Of a stretch of 64,000 nucleotides of DNA, positions 25,273 through 32,585 are shown in pieces (within the stretch, counting starts at the first letter, position 1; each line of letters begins with the position of its first letter). The stretch covers positions 1,538,001 to 1,602,000 of the forward strand of contig NZ_CP054861.1 of NCBI RefSeq assembly GCF_013459645.1. Reading direction: 5' to 3'. This stretch comes from Martelella sp. NC20. Its GTDB lineage: Bacteria > Pseudomonadota > Alphaproteobacteria > Rhizobiales > Rhizobiaceae. Position numbers and translations under genes: made by a program. The notes under the pieces were generated by a model that ran no database searches, was not told the origin of the DNA, and worked only from the letters and a program-made list of their open reading frames with translations.

Positions 25273-26814
25273 TTAGACGGGATGAACGGCGGAGCGGCGC
25301 GGGATGACGGGCGCTTTCCGGCGGCTGTAGATTGCGAAACGCTTGATGAGATCGTCGCGAAGCGTTTCCGGTGCAAGCACGTCTTCTGCCGCGAAAGTGT
25401 CGGCGGCGGCCTTGTAGACGTCGATGTCCTGCGCAAATTCATCCCGCTTTTGCCGGATGAATTCCGCCCGGTCCTCTTCGGGCAGTTCCATGATCTTGTT
25501 GTAATAGATCGCGTTGACGGCGGCCTCGGGGCCGACCAGGGCCGGCATCGCCGTTGGCAGGGCAAGCATTGCGTCGGGATGCGTGGGCGCCCCGGACATT
25601 GCCAGATACCCGCCGCCATAGGCCTTGCGGACCAGCACGCAGATTCGCGGCACGGTGGATTCGCAGACCGCGGACAACAGCTTTGCGCCATGGCGGATAA
25701 TGCCGCCCTTTTCCACCGAACTGCCGATCATGTAGCCGCTGACGTCCTGAAGGAACAGGAGCGGCACGTTGTAGGCGTTGCAGGTCCAGATGAAACGGGC
25801 CGCCTTGTCCGAAGTGTCCGAAAAGATCACCCCGCCCTTGTGCTTTGAATTGTTGGCCACAATGCCGACCGGTCGCCCGCCGAGCCTTGCAAAGCCCACG
25901 GTCATCTCCTTGGCGTAGAGCGCCTTCACCTCAAAGAAGGTGCCCTCGTCGATAAGCCCGTCGATCAGGTCATGAACATCATAGGGGACATTCTGGTTCT
26001 TCGGCACGACCTCATTGATGCGGGCGGCGGCGGCGGGTTCGGCGGCAACGGCCTCGGCCATCGGGGCCGGCTCTTCCCAGTTGCCGGGAAGGTAGGAGAG
26101 ATATTCCTTGGCGCTTGTGATGCCCTCCGCATCGTCCTTGACCAGGACATCGCCAAGACCGCTGAACATGCAGTGCAGTCTTGCGCCGCCCATCTGCTCG
26201 TCGGTGACATCTTCGGAAATGGTCATCTTGGCCATGCGCGGCGAGCCGAGAAAGGCCGACGCCTGCTTGTCCACCATGATCACCAGATCGCAAAGGCCCG
26301 GAACATAGGCCGCCCCCGCCGGCGACGGCCCGAACAGCACACAGACCTGCGGCACACGGCCCGAGATCTGGACTTGCTTGTACCAGATATTGCCCCAGCC
26401 GTTGCGGCCGAGGAACAGCGACTTCTGCTCGTCGATGCGCGCGCCGGCCGAGTCGACGAGATAGACGATGGGAATCCCGGCCTCGAGCGCGAGGTCCTGC
26501 ATCCGATTGAACTTCAACAGGGCCTGCGGTCCCCAGGTGCCGGCCTTGACGGTCATGTCGTTGGCGATAACGGCGACATCCTGGCCGTTCACCTTGCCAA
26601 TGCATGTGACGATACCGTCGGCAGGCAGGTCGCGTTCGCTTCCCGCAAGAAGTCCGTCCTCGAAGGCGAAACCATCATCGAACAACAGCTTCAGCCTGTC
26701 GCGAACAAGCAGTTTGCCGGACTTGAGGTATTTGTCGCGGGCCTTGCCCTGGCCACCTTCAAGCGCCTTGCGGCGCTTTGCTTCGAGTTCATTCCGCATC
26801 TCTTCGTCTCGCAT
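25273..26814 (-). CDS. Acyl-CoA carboxylase carboxyltransferase (beta) subunit
   Basis: The product is 513 aa with the two-domain carboxyltransferase fold. The N-domain includes VIANDMTVKAGTWGPQALLK, LVDSAGARIDEQ and FGPSPAGAAYVPGLCD; the C-domain includes GIVANNSKHKGGVIFSDTSDKAARFI, FLQDVSGYMIGSSVEKGGIIRHGAKLL and KAYGGGYLAMSG. The FLQDVSGYMIG and EKGGIIRHGAK strings are close to 3-methylcrotonyl-CoA/geranyl-CoA carboxylase beta chains rather than propionyl-CoA carboxylase. Transfer of CO2 to a 3-methyl-2-enoyl-CoA is thus likely. The start at 26814 is not well supported by a ribosome site; 26799 is an alternative. Confidence 0.92.
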   Translation of the reverse strand: MRDEEMRNELEAKRRKALEGGQGKARDKYLKSGKLLVRDRLKLLFDDGFAFEDGLLAGSERDLPADGIVTCIGKVNGQDVAVIANDMTVKAGTWGPQALLKFNRMQDLALEAGIPIVYLVDSAGARIDEQKSLFLGRNGWGNIWYKQVQISGRVPQVCVLFGPSPAGAAYVPGLCDLVIMVDKQASAFLGSPRMAKMTISEDVTDEQMGGARLHCMFSGLGDVLVKDDAEGITSAKEYLSYLPGNWEEPAPMAEAVAAEPAAAARINEVVPKNQNVPYDVHDLIDGLIDEGTFFEVKALYAKEMTVGFARLGGRPVGIVANNSKHKGGVIFSDTSDKAARFIWTCNAYNVPLLFLQDVSGYMIGSSVEKGGIIRHGAKLLSAVCESTVPRICVLVRKAYGGGYLAMSGAPTHPDAMLALPTAMPALVGPEAAVNAIYYNKIMELPEEDRAEFIRQKRDEFAQDIDVYKAAADTFAAEDVLAPETLRDDLIKRFAIYSRRKAPVIPRRSAVHPV

Positions 26815-26852
26815 TTCGGTATCAGTGGTTGATCAACGCTCTTGATGACATT

Positions 26853-26874
26853 AAACTAACGTACGACTGTTTGT
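26853..26874. promoter_or_regulatory. Putative TetR operator, site C
   Basis: AAACTAACGTACGACTGTTT is centred on GTAC with AAAC/GTTT ends, between the divergent carboxyltransferase and hydratase starts (26814 and 26906). Compared with site B on the opposite strand it is the same string with four extra central bases (CGAC). Confidence 0.55.
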
Positions 26875-26905
26875 AAATCCTGTAATCGAAACAAGGTAGG
26901 GACGG

Positions 26906-27703
26906 ATGACATTTCAGACGATCAAGGCGCATGTCGACGATAGGGGGGTCGGCTACCTGACGCTGGCGCGGCCGGAAGTTCGCAATGCCATGAATGGCAC
27001 GATGTACGACGAGGCGCGCGCGGTTGTCCGCGATTATGACGAGGACCCGAAGGTTCGCGTCGTGGTGCTGTCGGGCGAGGGCCAGGCCTTCTGCGCCGGC
27101 GGCGATTTCAAATATCAGCAGAGCCAGTCCGGCCGGCCCCGCGAGGAACGCATTGCCGAGGCTCAGAAGTTGGCCAGCTGGCTGCGGGAACTCGATTTCC
27201 TGAGCAAACCCCTGATCGGCCGAATCAATGGCGCGGCCTATGCCGGTGGTCTTGGTTTGGTCTCCACGTGCGACATCGCGATCGGGCTGAAGAGCGAAAC
27301 CTTTGCGATCACGGAATCGCGCATCGGAATGCTCCCCGGGATGATCGCGCCCTATGTGGTCAAGCGACTGGGCGAAGCGAATGCAAGGCGGCTGTTCCTG
27401 AACGCCAGGCCATTCAGCGGCGAAGAGGCCGTCGGATACGGCATCCTGAGCATGGCGGTCGAGGCGGATGATCTGGACGCCGCAGTCGAGCGCGAGGTCG
27501 ATCTGGCGTTGCGCTGCTCGCCCAAGGCGATTGCGGCGGCAAAGAATCTGATCCGCTATGTCGATCGGCACAATCACGATGAGAATTTCATTTACACCGT
27601 GGATCGGGTCGCGGATATGTGGGACTGGGCCGATGCTGCGGAAGGCATGGCGAGCTTCTTCGAGAAACGCCTGCCGGCATGGGACTGGCGCGCCGACAAA
27701 TGA
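26906..27703 (+). CDS. Enoyl-CoA hydratase (methylglutaconyl-CoA hydratase-like)
   Basis: The product is 265 aa. Crotonase regions: LSGEGQAFCAGGDFKYQQ (~54-71), INGAAYAGGLGLVSTCDIAI (~108-127) and ITESRIGMLPGMIAPYVVKRLG with Glu in the ES-R position (~133-155). The MLPGMIAPYVV block is characteristic of 3-methylglutaconyl-CoA hydratase/AtuE relatives. It would hydrate the carboxylated product before the lyase step. It is divergent from the carboxylase operon across site C and followed by a clear terminator. Confidence 0.9.
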   Translation: MTFQTIKAHVDDRGVGYLTLARPEVRNAMNGTMYDEARAVVRDYDEDPKVRVVVLSGEGQAFCAGGDFKYQQSQSGRPREERIAEAQKLASWLRELDFLSKPLIGRINGAAYAGGLGLVSTCDIAIGLKSETFAITESRIGMLPGMIAPYVVKRLGEANARRLFLNARPFSGEEAVGYGILSMAVEADDLDAAVEREVDLALRCSPKAIAAAKNLIRYVDRHNHDENFIYTVDRVADMWDWADAAEGMASFFEKRLPAWDWRADK

Positions 27704-27708
27704 CAAAG

Positions 27709-27734
27709 CGGGGCCCGTCGCTGGGCCCCGTTTT
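27709..27734. terminator. Bidirectional intrinsic terminator
   Basis: CGGGGCCC (27709-27716), loop of 6 and GGGCCCCG (27723-27730) are followed by TTTT on plus and preceded by AAA, giving a T-run on minus. It sits 5 bp after the hydratase stop, between it and the convergent isochorismatase-like gene. Confidence 0.85.
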
Positions 27735-27751
27735 CATCCGGCTCCGCAAGC

Positions 27752-28258
27752 CTACCGGATCAGCTGCGAGATTGGTCGAAACCTGTCATGCTCGGCGGTT
27801 CCAAGCCAGTCGAACAAGATGGATTCCACGGTCTCCAGTTTTGCGCCCATGTCGCGCATCGACCGAAGAGCGGTGCGATAGTCAATGTCTTTCCGGGATC
27901 CGATGGCATCCACGGCGACGACCACGTCGATCCCGCGCGCCCTCAGCCCGCGCACTGTCTGACGCACACAGATATGCGCCTCGCAACCAGCAAGGACCAC
28001 CATCTCGACCGTCTCCGAACCGGGCAGGATCAGTCCGGAGGAGTCGAACGACATTTTCGGGATTGCCGTCTCCCGGTCGATCTGCAGTTCGGCGACCGTT
28101 CCGCCCAGCTTGTCGGGGTTCTGCTCGGTCACCACGATCGGGCGAGCGAATTCCTTGGACCCGGCGACCAGTTTCGCAGCGTTCGCTACCATTGCGTTAG
28201 ACCCTGCCATTGCGGGCACAAGCCTTTCCTGCAGGTCGATGATGGCCGTGATGATCAA
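27752..28258 (-). CDS. Isochorismatase-family cysteine hydrolase
   Basis: The product is 168 aa. The catalytic triad positions of the family are visible: Asp8 (IIDLQERL), Lys68 (AIPKMSF) and Cys97 (GCEAHICVRQT). GCEAHICV with DAIGSR is typical of the YcaC/isochorismatase group, which includes amidases and nicotinamidase relatives. It lies 12 bp after the TRAP permease gene and is the last gene of the dctP-dctQ-dctM operon. Its substrate is unknown; hydrolysis of an amide or ester form of the imported compound is possible. Confidence 0.85.
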   Translation of the reverse strand: MIITAIIDLQERLVPAMAGSNAMVANAAKLVAGSKEFARPIVVTEQNPDKLGGTVAELQIDRETAIPKMSFDSSGLILPGSETVEMVVLAGCEAHICVRQTVRGLRARGIDVVVAVDAIGSRKDIDYRTALRSMRDMGAKLETVESILFDWLGTAEHDRFRPISQLIR

Positions 28259-28270
28259 AGCAGAGTCCTC

Positions 28271-29563
28271 CTATCGGATTGCGAACAGCGCGATTTCCGG
28301 CCAGACCGCCAGGGCGGCGATGAACAGCAACATGCCCGCCACGAAGGGGATGCAGCCCCGGAAGATCGTGCCTAGCGGCACATCCTTGGCCACCGCGTTG
28401 ATGATGTAGACATTGATCCCGATCGGCGGCGTGACCAGCGCGACCTCGGCGACGATCACGATATAGATGCCGAACCAGACCGGATCGATGCCAAGCGACA
28501 TGGCAAAGGGGAACAGGATCGGGACCGTCAGGATAAGCATTCCAAACAGATCGAGAATGCAGCCAAGCACGAGGTAAAGGATCGTCACCGCGATGATGAA
28601 TTCCCAGTAGTTCAGGTCGAGGCTGTTCATGAAACCGAGGATGGTGCCCATCAGCCCGGTCTGCGCGAGAAACCGGGTGAAGAGATATCCGCCCACGATG
28701 ATCAGAAAGAGCATTGCGGTCGTCAGGGCACTGTCGGTCAGTGCGTTGCGGACGGCTGCCGGGCTGAGCTTCCGCGACAGCGCTCCGTAGAGCAGCACGG
28801 CGACCACACCGATGGCCGAAGCTTCGGTCGGCGTGAAGACGCCGAGGTAAAGACCGCCGAGGATGACCGCAAAGATGCCCAGAACCGGCAAGACTTCAAA
28901 AAGCGATATCAGCATGTCGCGCGTGGTGAAGCTTGCCGGGTCGATCCTCCGGCCGACCTCGCTTGGCCGGATGGCTGCGGTGATCAGGACGATCAGCGCG
29001 AAAATGATCGAAATGCAGATGCCGGGCACGATGCCCGCGACAAACAGATCGCCGATCGAGGTTTCGGTCATCAGGCCGTAGAAGACCATGATGATGCTGG
29101 GCGGAATAAGGATGCCGAGCGTGCCAGAGGCCGACATCACGCCGGTTCCCAGCCGCATGCCATAGCCGTAGCGCTTCATCTCCGGAATAACGATGCCGCC
29201 CATGGTCCTTGCGGTGGCAGCACTGGAGCCGCTGACGGCCCCGAAACCCGCGCAAGCGAAGACCGACGCAATGGCAAGGCCTCCCGGCAGCCAGTTCAAC
29301 CAGAGTGACGCACTACGGTACAGGCTGCGCGCGATGCCGGTGTGATGGATGAGGTTGCCCATCAGGATATAGAAGGGCAGAGACAGCAGCAGGAAGCTCG
29401 TGCCTTCGGACCAGTAGACCAGCGTCATTTGGGCCAGGGCGCTATTCAACGTTCCCACAAAATAGAGGCCGGCCAGGCCAATGCTGATCATGGCCAGCCC
29501 GATCGGGATACCCAAGGCGATCAGCGCAAGCAGGACCCCGAAACTGAGGATCACCGGGATCAT
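28271..29563 (-). CDS. dctM: TRAP transporter large permease (DctM)
   Basis: The product is 430 aa, with about 12 hydrophobic segments and typical DctM strings (PIGLAMISIGLAGLYFVGTL; GSSAATARTMGGIVIPEM; PPSIIMVFYGLMTETSIGDLF; TEASAIGVVAVLLYGAL; LGCILDLFGMLILTVPILFPF). It drives sodium- or proton-coupled uptake of an organic acid delivered by the binding protein. It overlaps dctQ by 4 bp. Confidence 0.95.
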   Translation of the reverse strand: MIPVILSFGVLLALIALGIPIGLAMISIGLAGLYFVGTLNSALAQMTLVYWSEGTSFLLLSLPFYILMGNLIHHTGIARSLYRSASLWLNWLPGGLAIASVFACAGFGAVSGSSAATARTMGGIVIPEMKRYGYGMRLGTGVMSASGTLGILIPPSIIMVFYGLMTETSIGDLFVAGIVPGICISIIFALIVLITAAIRPSEVGRRIDPASFTTRDMLISLFEVLPVLGIFAVILGGLYLGVFTPTEASAIGVVAVLLYGALSRKLSPAAVRNALTDSALTTAMLFLIIVGGYLFTRFLAQTGLMGTILGFMNSLDLNYWEFIIAVTILYLVLGCILDLFGMLILTVPILFPFAMSLGIDPVWFGIYIVIVAEVALVTPPIGINVYIINAVAKDVPLGTIFRGCIPFVAGMLLFIAALAVWPEIALFAIR

Positions 29564-30069
29564 TCGATTATCTCCTCGTGCTCGGAACTGTCCGCGTCGG
29601 CCACATGGCCCGTGACGAGACCCCAGAGACCGACCAATCCGGTCATAATGGCGGACACGCCCAGTGCGAAGCGGAACCAGACGTGCGGAAGGTCCAGCTC
29701 AGGCGAGTTTTCGTTAAAGAGAATCATCATCTTGCCGTCTTTCCAGCACTGGAAGGCCAGGGCTGCGCTCACAAGAACCACAAGCAGCCAGACCACGCGC
29801 TCGATGCGCGATTTCGCTTTCTCCGACACGTTGGCCCGGACAAATTCCGCCCGGATGTGAACCCCGGCCAGCCAGGCTGCGGGTGCGGAGAGGGCAAGCG
29901 CGAGGAAGAGCATCAGCGAGGCGAATTCCTGCGACCAGGTCCAGGGAGAATTGAATACGTAGCGGCGTACGACGTCGATCGAGATGATGATGAGGATCGC
30001 GGGGTAGCAGACATAGGCTGCAACGCCGAACATCAGTGAAGAAGCTCTTACGAGCAGATAGCGTACCAT
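29560..30069 (-). CDS. dctQ: TRAP transporter small permease (DctQ)
   Basis: The product is 169 aa with four predicted membrane segments and the DctQ motif DVVRRYVFNSPWTWSQEFASLMLFLALALSAPAAWL (~30-65), followed by the conserved HIRAEFV. It is the second gene of the TRAP operon, between dctP and dctM. Confidence 0.93.
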   Translation of the reverse strand: MVRYLLVRASSLMFGVAAYVCYPAILIIISIDVVRRYVFNSPWTWSQEFASLMLFLALALSAPAAWLAGVHIRAEFVRANVSEKAKSRIERVVWLLVVLVSAALAFQCWKDGKMMILFNENSPELDLPHVWFRFALGVSAIMTGLVGLWGLVTGHVADADSSEHEEIIE

Positions 30070-30135
30070 GATGTTGTCCGGTGTATGAGTGGTGCGGGCA
30101 GAGCCGGCCGTTGGCCGACCCCGCCCGTTCTCTTG

Positions 30136-31215
30136 TCAGTGGAAGGCGCCGGTGACCGGCTGCTCCTCGTCCAGGGCGAGGATGTCCTCGTCGCTCATCG
30201 CGCCGTATTTTTCCGTGAGTTGCTCAAGCTGCGCCAGGGTCTCCTCGGCCGTCGGATCTTGCATCGAGGCGTTTTTCTCGATGAAGGCCGCGTATATCGG
30301 GGCCAGGAGTTCATCGATCCTGGCGAGGTCCGCTTCCGAAGGCTCGATGATCTCGACGCCTTCCTCGTTCATGCCGGCCAGCGCATCTTCGGTCAGCTTG
30401 GTGTACATTTTGGCATAGTTCATCGCGGCGTGACGGCCGGCGACGGCGACCACTTCCTGCAGATCTTCCGGCATGGAGTCGTACAGCGCCTTGTTGAACC
30501 CGGTCGGGATGGCGACACGGCCAATGCCGATCCGGTAATTGTACTTCCCGATCTCATCCAGATTGTAGGCCCCGAGATCCGCAGTGCTGAGGAGCACTGC
30601 ATCCAGAACGCCTTGCTGGAAGGCGGAATAGGTGTCGGTGATGGTCATGGTGACTGGCACGGCGCCCAGACGCTCGACGATCTCGGACATGGTGCCGCCG
30701 GCGGCACGGATTTTCATGCCCTTCAGGTCATCGACGCTCGAGATCGGTTTGCGCGACAGGATGTCGTAGGATGGCGTGACCGCATAGAAACCGAGATAGA
30801 CGCCAACCCGCTCGTACTCATCCATGTAGTAGTCCGGGTACATCTCATTGACGACGCGGGTCGCGGCAATGTCGCTGTCCGGCAGGGCGTGCGGCAGTTC
30901 GTTCGCATGGATCAGGTTGAAGCTCGACGCCATATAGATCGGGTAGGCCGCTGTCGCGTCCGTGACGCCGCTGATCAGCGCCTTGAAGCCGTCGCCGACC
31001 GGGTGCAGTACACCGCCCGGATAGGTTTCGGCCTCGATACGACCATTGCTGAGCTCTTCGAGCTCGTCGGCATAGGCCTGAAAGACCTCCTGCCAGGCAG
31101 GAGACGTCTCGGGTTGGTTATAGGAAACCTTTACCTCGAACTCCTGCGCGACGCTCGTTCCAGCGGACAGCGCAAGTGCGAGCGCGGCCCCGACTACGAT
31201 TTTCTTGATAAACAT
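30136..31215 (-). CDS. dctP: TRAP transporter solute-binding protein (DctP)
   Basis: The product is 359 aa with a cleavable signal peptide (MFIKKIVVGAALALALSAGTSVAQ) and AAGGAGGGAGG upstream. DctP-fold markers include GGVLHPVGDGFKALISGVTDA, VDDLKGMKIRAAGGTMSEIVERLGAVPV and SAFQQGVLDAVLLST; the Arg of KIRAAGG normally binds the substrate carboxylate. It is the first gene of the operon dctP-dctQ-dctM-isochorismatase, behind putative operator site D. It presumably captures the acid that the cluster degrades. Confidence 0.95.
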   Translation of the reverse strand: MFIKKIVVGAALALALSAGTSVAQEFEVKVSYNQPETSPAWQEVFQAYADELEELSNGRIEAETYPGGVLHPVGDGFKALISGVTDATAAYPIYMASSFNLIHANELPHALPDSDIAATRVVNEMYPDYYMDEYERVGVYLGFYAVTPSYDILSRKPISSVDDLKGMKIRAAGGTMSEIVERLGAVPVTMTITDTYSAFQQGVLDAVLLSTADLGAYNLDEIGKYNYRIGIGRVAIPTGFNKALYDSMPEDLQEVVAVAGRHAAMNYAKMYTKLTEDALAGMNEEGVEIIEPSEADLARIDELLAPIYAAFIEKNASMQDPTAEETLAQLEQLTEKYGAMSDEDILALDEEQPVTGAFH

Positions 31216-31279
31216 TCTTTCCTCCCTCCTTGCTCCATTTCAATTGAAGCCGATCCTCCAAGGATTGCCGAGCGTCTCA

Positions 31280-31297
31280 TACAAACGACCGTTTGTA
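31280..31297. promoter_or_regulatory. Putative TetR operator, site D
   Basis: TACAAACGACCGTTTGTA is an 18-bp palindrome with one mismatched pair, 65 bp before dctP. It is the cleanest member of the operator family in the cluster. Confidence 0.65.
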
Positions 31298-31349
31298 AAC
31301 ACGGTATTTTTCTTGGACCTGCCGGTTTGGGTTTCGATGAGGAGTTGCA

Positions 31350-31367
31350 AAACCAACGAATGTTTGT
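31350..31367. promoter_or_regulatory. Putative TetR operator, site E
   Basis: AAACCAACGAATGTTTGT matches the reverse strand of site B (AAACTAACGTATGTTTGT) at 16 of 18 positions. It lies about 44 bp before the second dctP. Confidence 0.6.
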
Positions 31368-31410
31368 TTTACTCCGCAACATGCATCACATGAGCTGGGA
31401 GGAGATCATG

Positions 31411-32466
31411 ATGTGTTTGTTGAGGAGTTGTGCCATAGCGCTCATCGCTACCCTAGCAGTTGGAGAGGCGGCGGCGCAGGAGAATTACACCCTGCGTCTG
31501 TCCACATATAAACCCAGCAATTCAAAGGCATGGACGGAAGTCTACGTCCCATATGCGGAGCGTATCGCCGAACTCAGCGATGGCCGCATCACGATCGAGG
31601 CTTTTCCGGACGGCACGCTGCACAGCGCGCCCGACGGTTTCAAGGCGATCGCCGGGGACATTACAGACGTCACGCCCGCTTTCCCCGTCTACATGTCTTC
31701 AAGCTTCGACCTCGTGAAGGCGACCGAGCTTCCACTGGCCTATCCGAATGTCTACGTCGCGACCCGTGTGATCAACGAATTGTACCCCGAATACTTCCGG
31801 GACGAGTTCGAGCGGCTGGGTACCGACCTTGCCTTCACCAGCGTCACCTCGCCCTACGACATCATCACCAAGGTGCCGGTCAATTCGGTTGAAGATCTGA
31901 AGGGCCTGAAAATCCGCTCCGCCGGCGGGCTGATCAGCACCATGCTCGAGCTTCTGGGCGCGGTGCCCGTCAACATCTCGATCGGAGACACCTACGCCGC
32001 TTTCCAGCAGGGCGTCGTCGACGGGGTGATCCTCAGCACCGCGGCCATGGCGGATTATCGTCTGTACGATGTCGCAAAATATAACTACCGGCTCAACGGC
32101 GCGCTGATCTGGATTCCGAATGCGATGAACCCGGACTTCTATGACCCGTTGCCCGACGATCTGAAGGAAGTCCTTGCGGTTGCCGGGCGCGAGGCGGCGA
32201 TGAACAACGCGATCCACTACGACAACCTGACCAAGGATGCGCTCGCCCTGATGGACGAGGCGGGTGTGACCACGGTCGAGCCCTCGCCGGAAGACATGGC
32301 CGAAATCGAAAAGCGCCTCGCGCCGATTTGGGACGATTTCGTCGCCAACAGCGCCAATCCTGAGCGCGCTCAGGAGCTTGTCGATCAAATCCGTGCGCTT
32401 TCGGACAAGTACGCCGCGATGACGCCTGAGGAAATCATCGCTCTCGATGAGGCCGAGCCGGTCTGA
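31411..32466 (+). CDS. dctP: Second, orphan TRAP solute-binding protein
   Basis: The product is 351 aa from the second of two adjacent ATGs, 6 nt after GGGAGGAG; MCLLRSCAIALIATLAVGEAAAQ is a signal peptide. It is clearly paralogous to the divergent DctP (DGTLHSAPDGFKAIAGDITD; VEDLKGLKIRSAGGLIST; YAAFQQGVVDGVILST). No membrane subunits follow it. The TGA at 32464-32466 is the first three bases of the inserted IS21-family element, so the native C-terminus is lost; the paralogue runs five residues further (TGAFH), so little is probably missing. It may share dctQM with the divergent operon. Confidence 0.9.
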   Translation: MCLLRSCAIALIATLAVGEAAAQENYTLRLSTYKPSNSKAWTEVYVPYAERIAELSDGRITIEAFPDGTLHSAPDGFKAIAGDITDVTPAFPVYMSSSFDLVKATELPLAYPNVYVATRVINELYPEYFRDEFERLGTDLAFTSVTSPYDIITKVPVNSVEDLKGLKIRSAGGLISTMLELLGAVPVNISIGDTYAAFQQGVVDGVILSTAAMADYRLYDVAKYNYRLNGALIWIPNAMNPDFYDPLPDDLKEVLAVAGREAAMNNAIHYDNLTKDALALMDEAGVTTVEPSPEDMAEIEKRLAPIWDDFVANSANPERAQELVDQIRALSDKYAAMTPEEIIALDEAEPV

Positions 32467-32585
32467 GAACGGCGGTGCAAAAGTCGGCCACGGAAGCGGC
32501 GGAATAATTCGTCCGCGGGCGGAGTAAAATCCGGCCACCTATTTTCCTTCTGCAATGAGCGCAGGAGGGACAGAGGATCTACACC

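Noticed and set aside
18776..26814. Reading the carboxylase as house-keeping acetyl-CoA carboxylase
   Set aside because: AccA and AccD are absent, the beta subunit is a fused two-domain carboxyltransferase of the MccB type, and the genes lie in a catabolic cluster.
30085..31407. Very long plus-strand ORF leading into the second dctP
   Set aside because: The first ~440 codons are antisense to dctP at 30136-31215; a signal peptide with a good ribosome site marks the real start at 31411.
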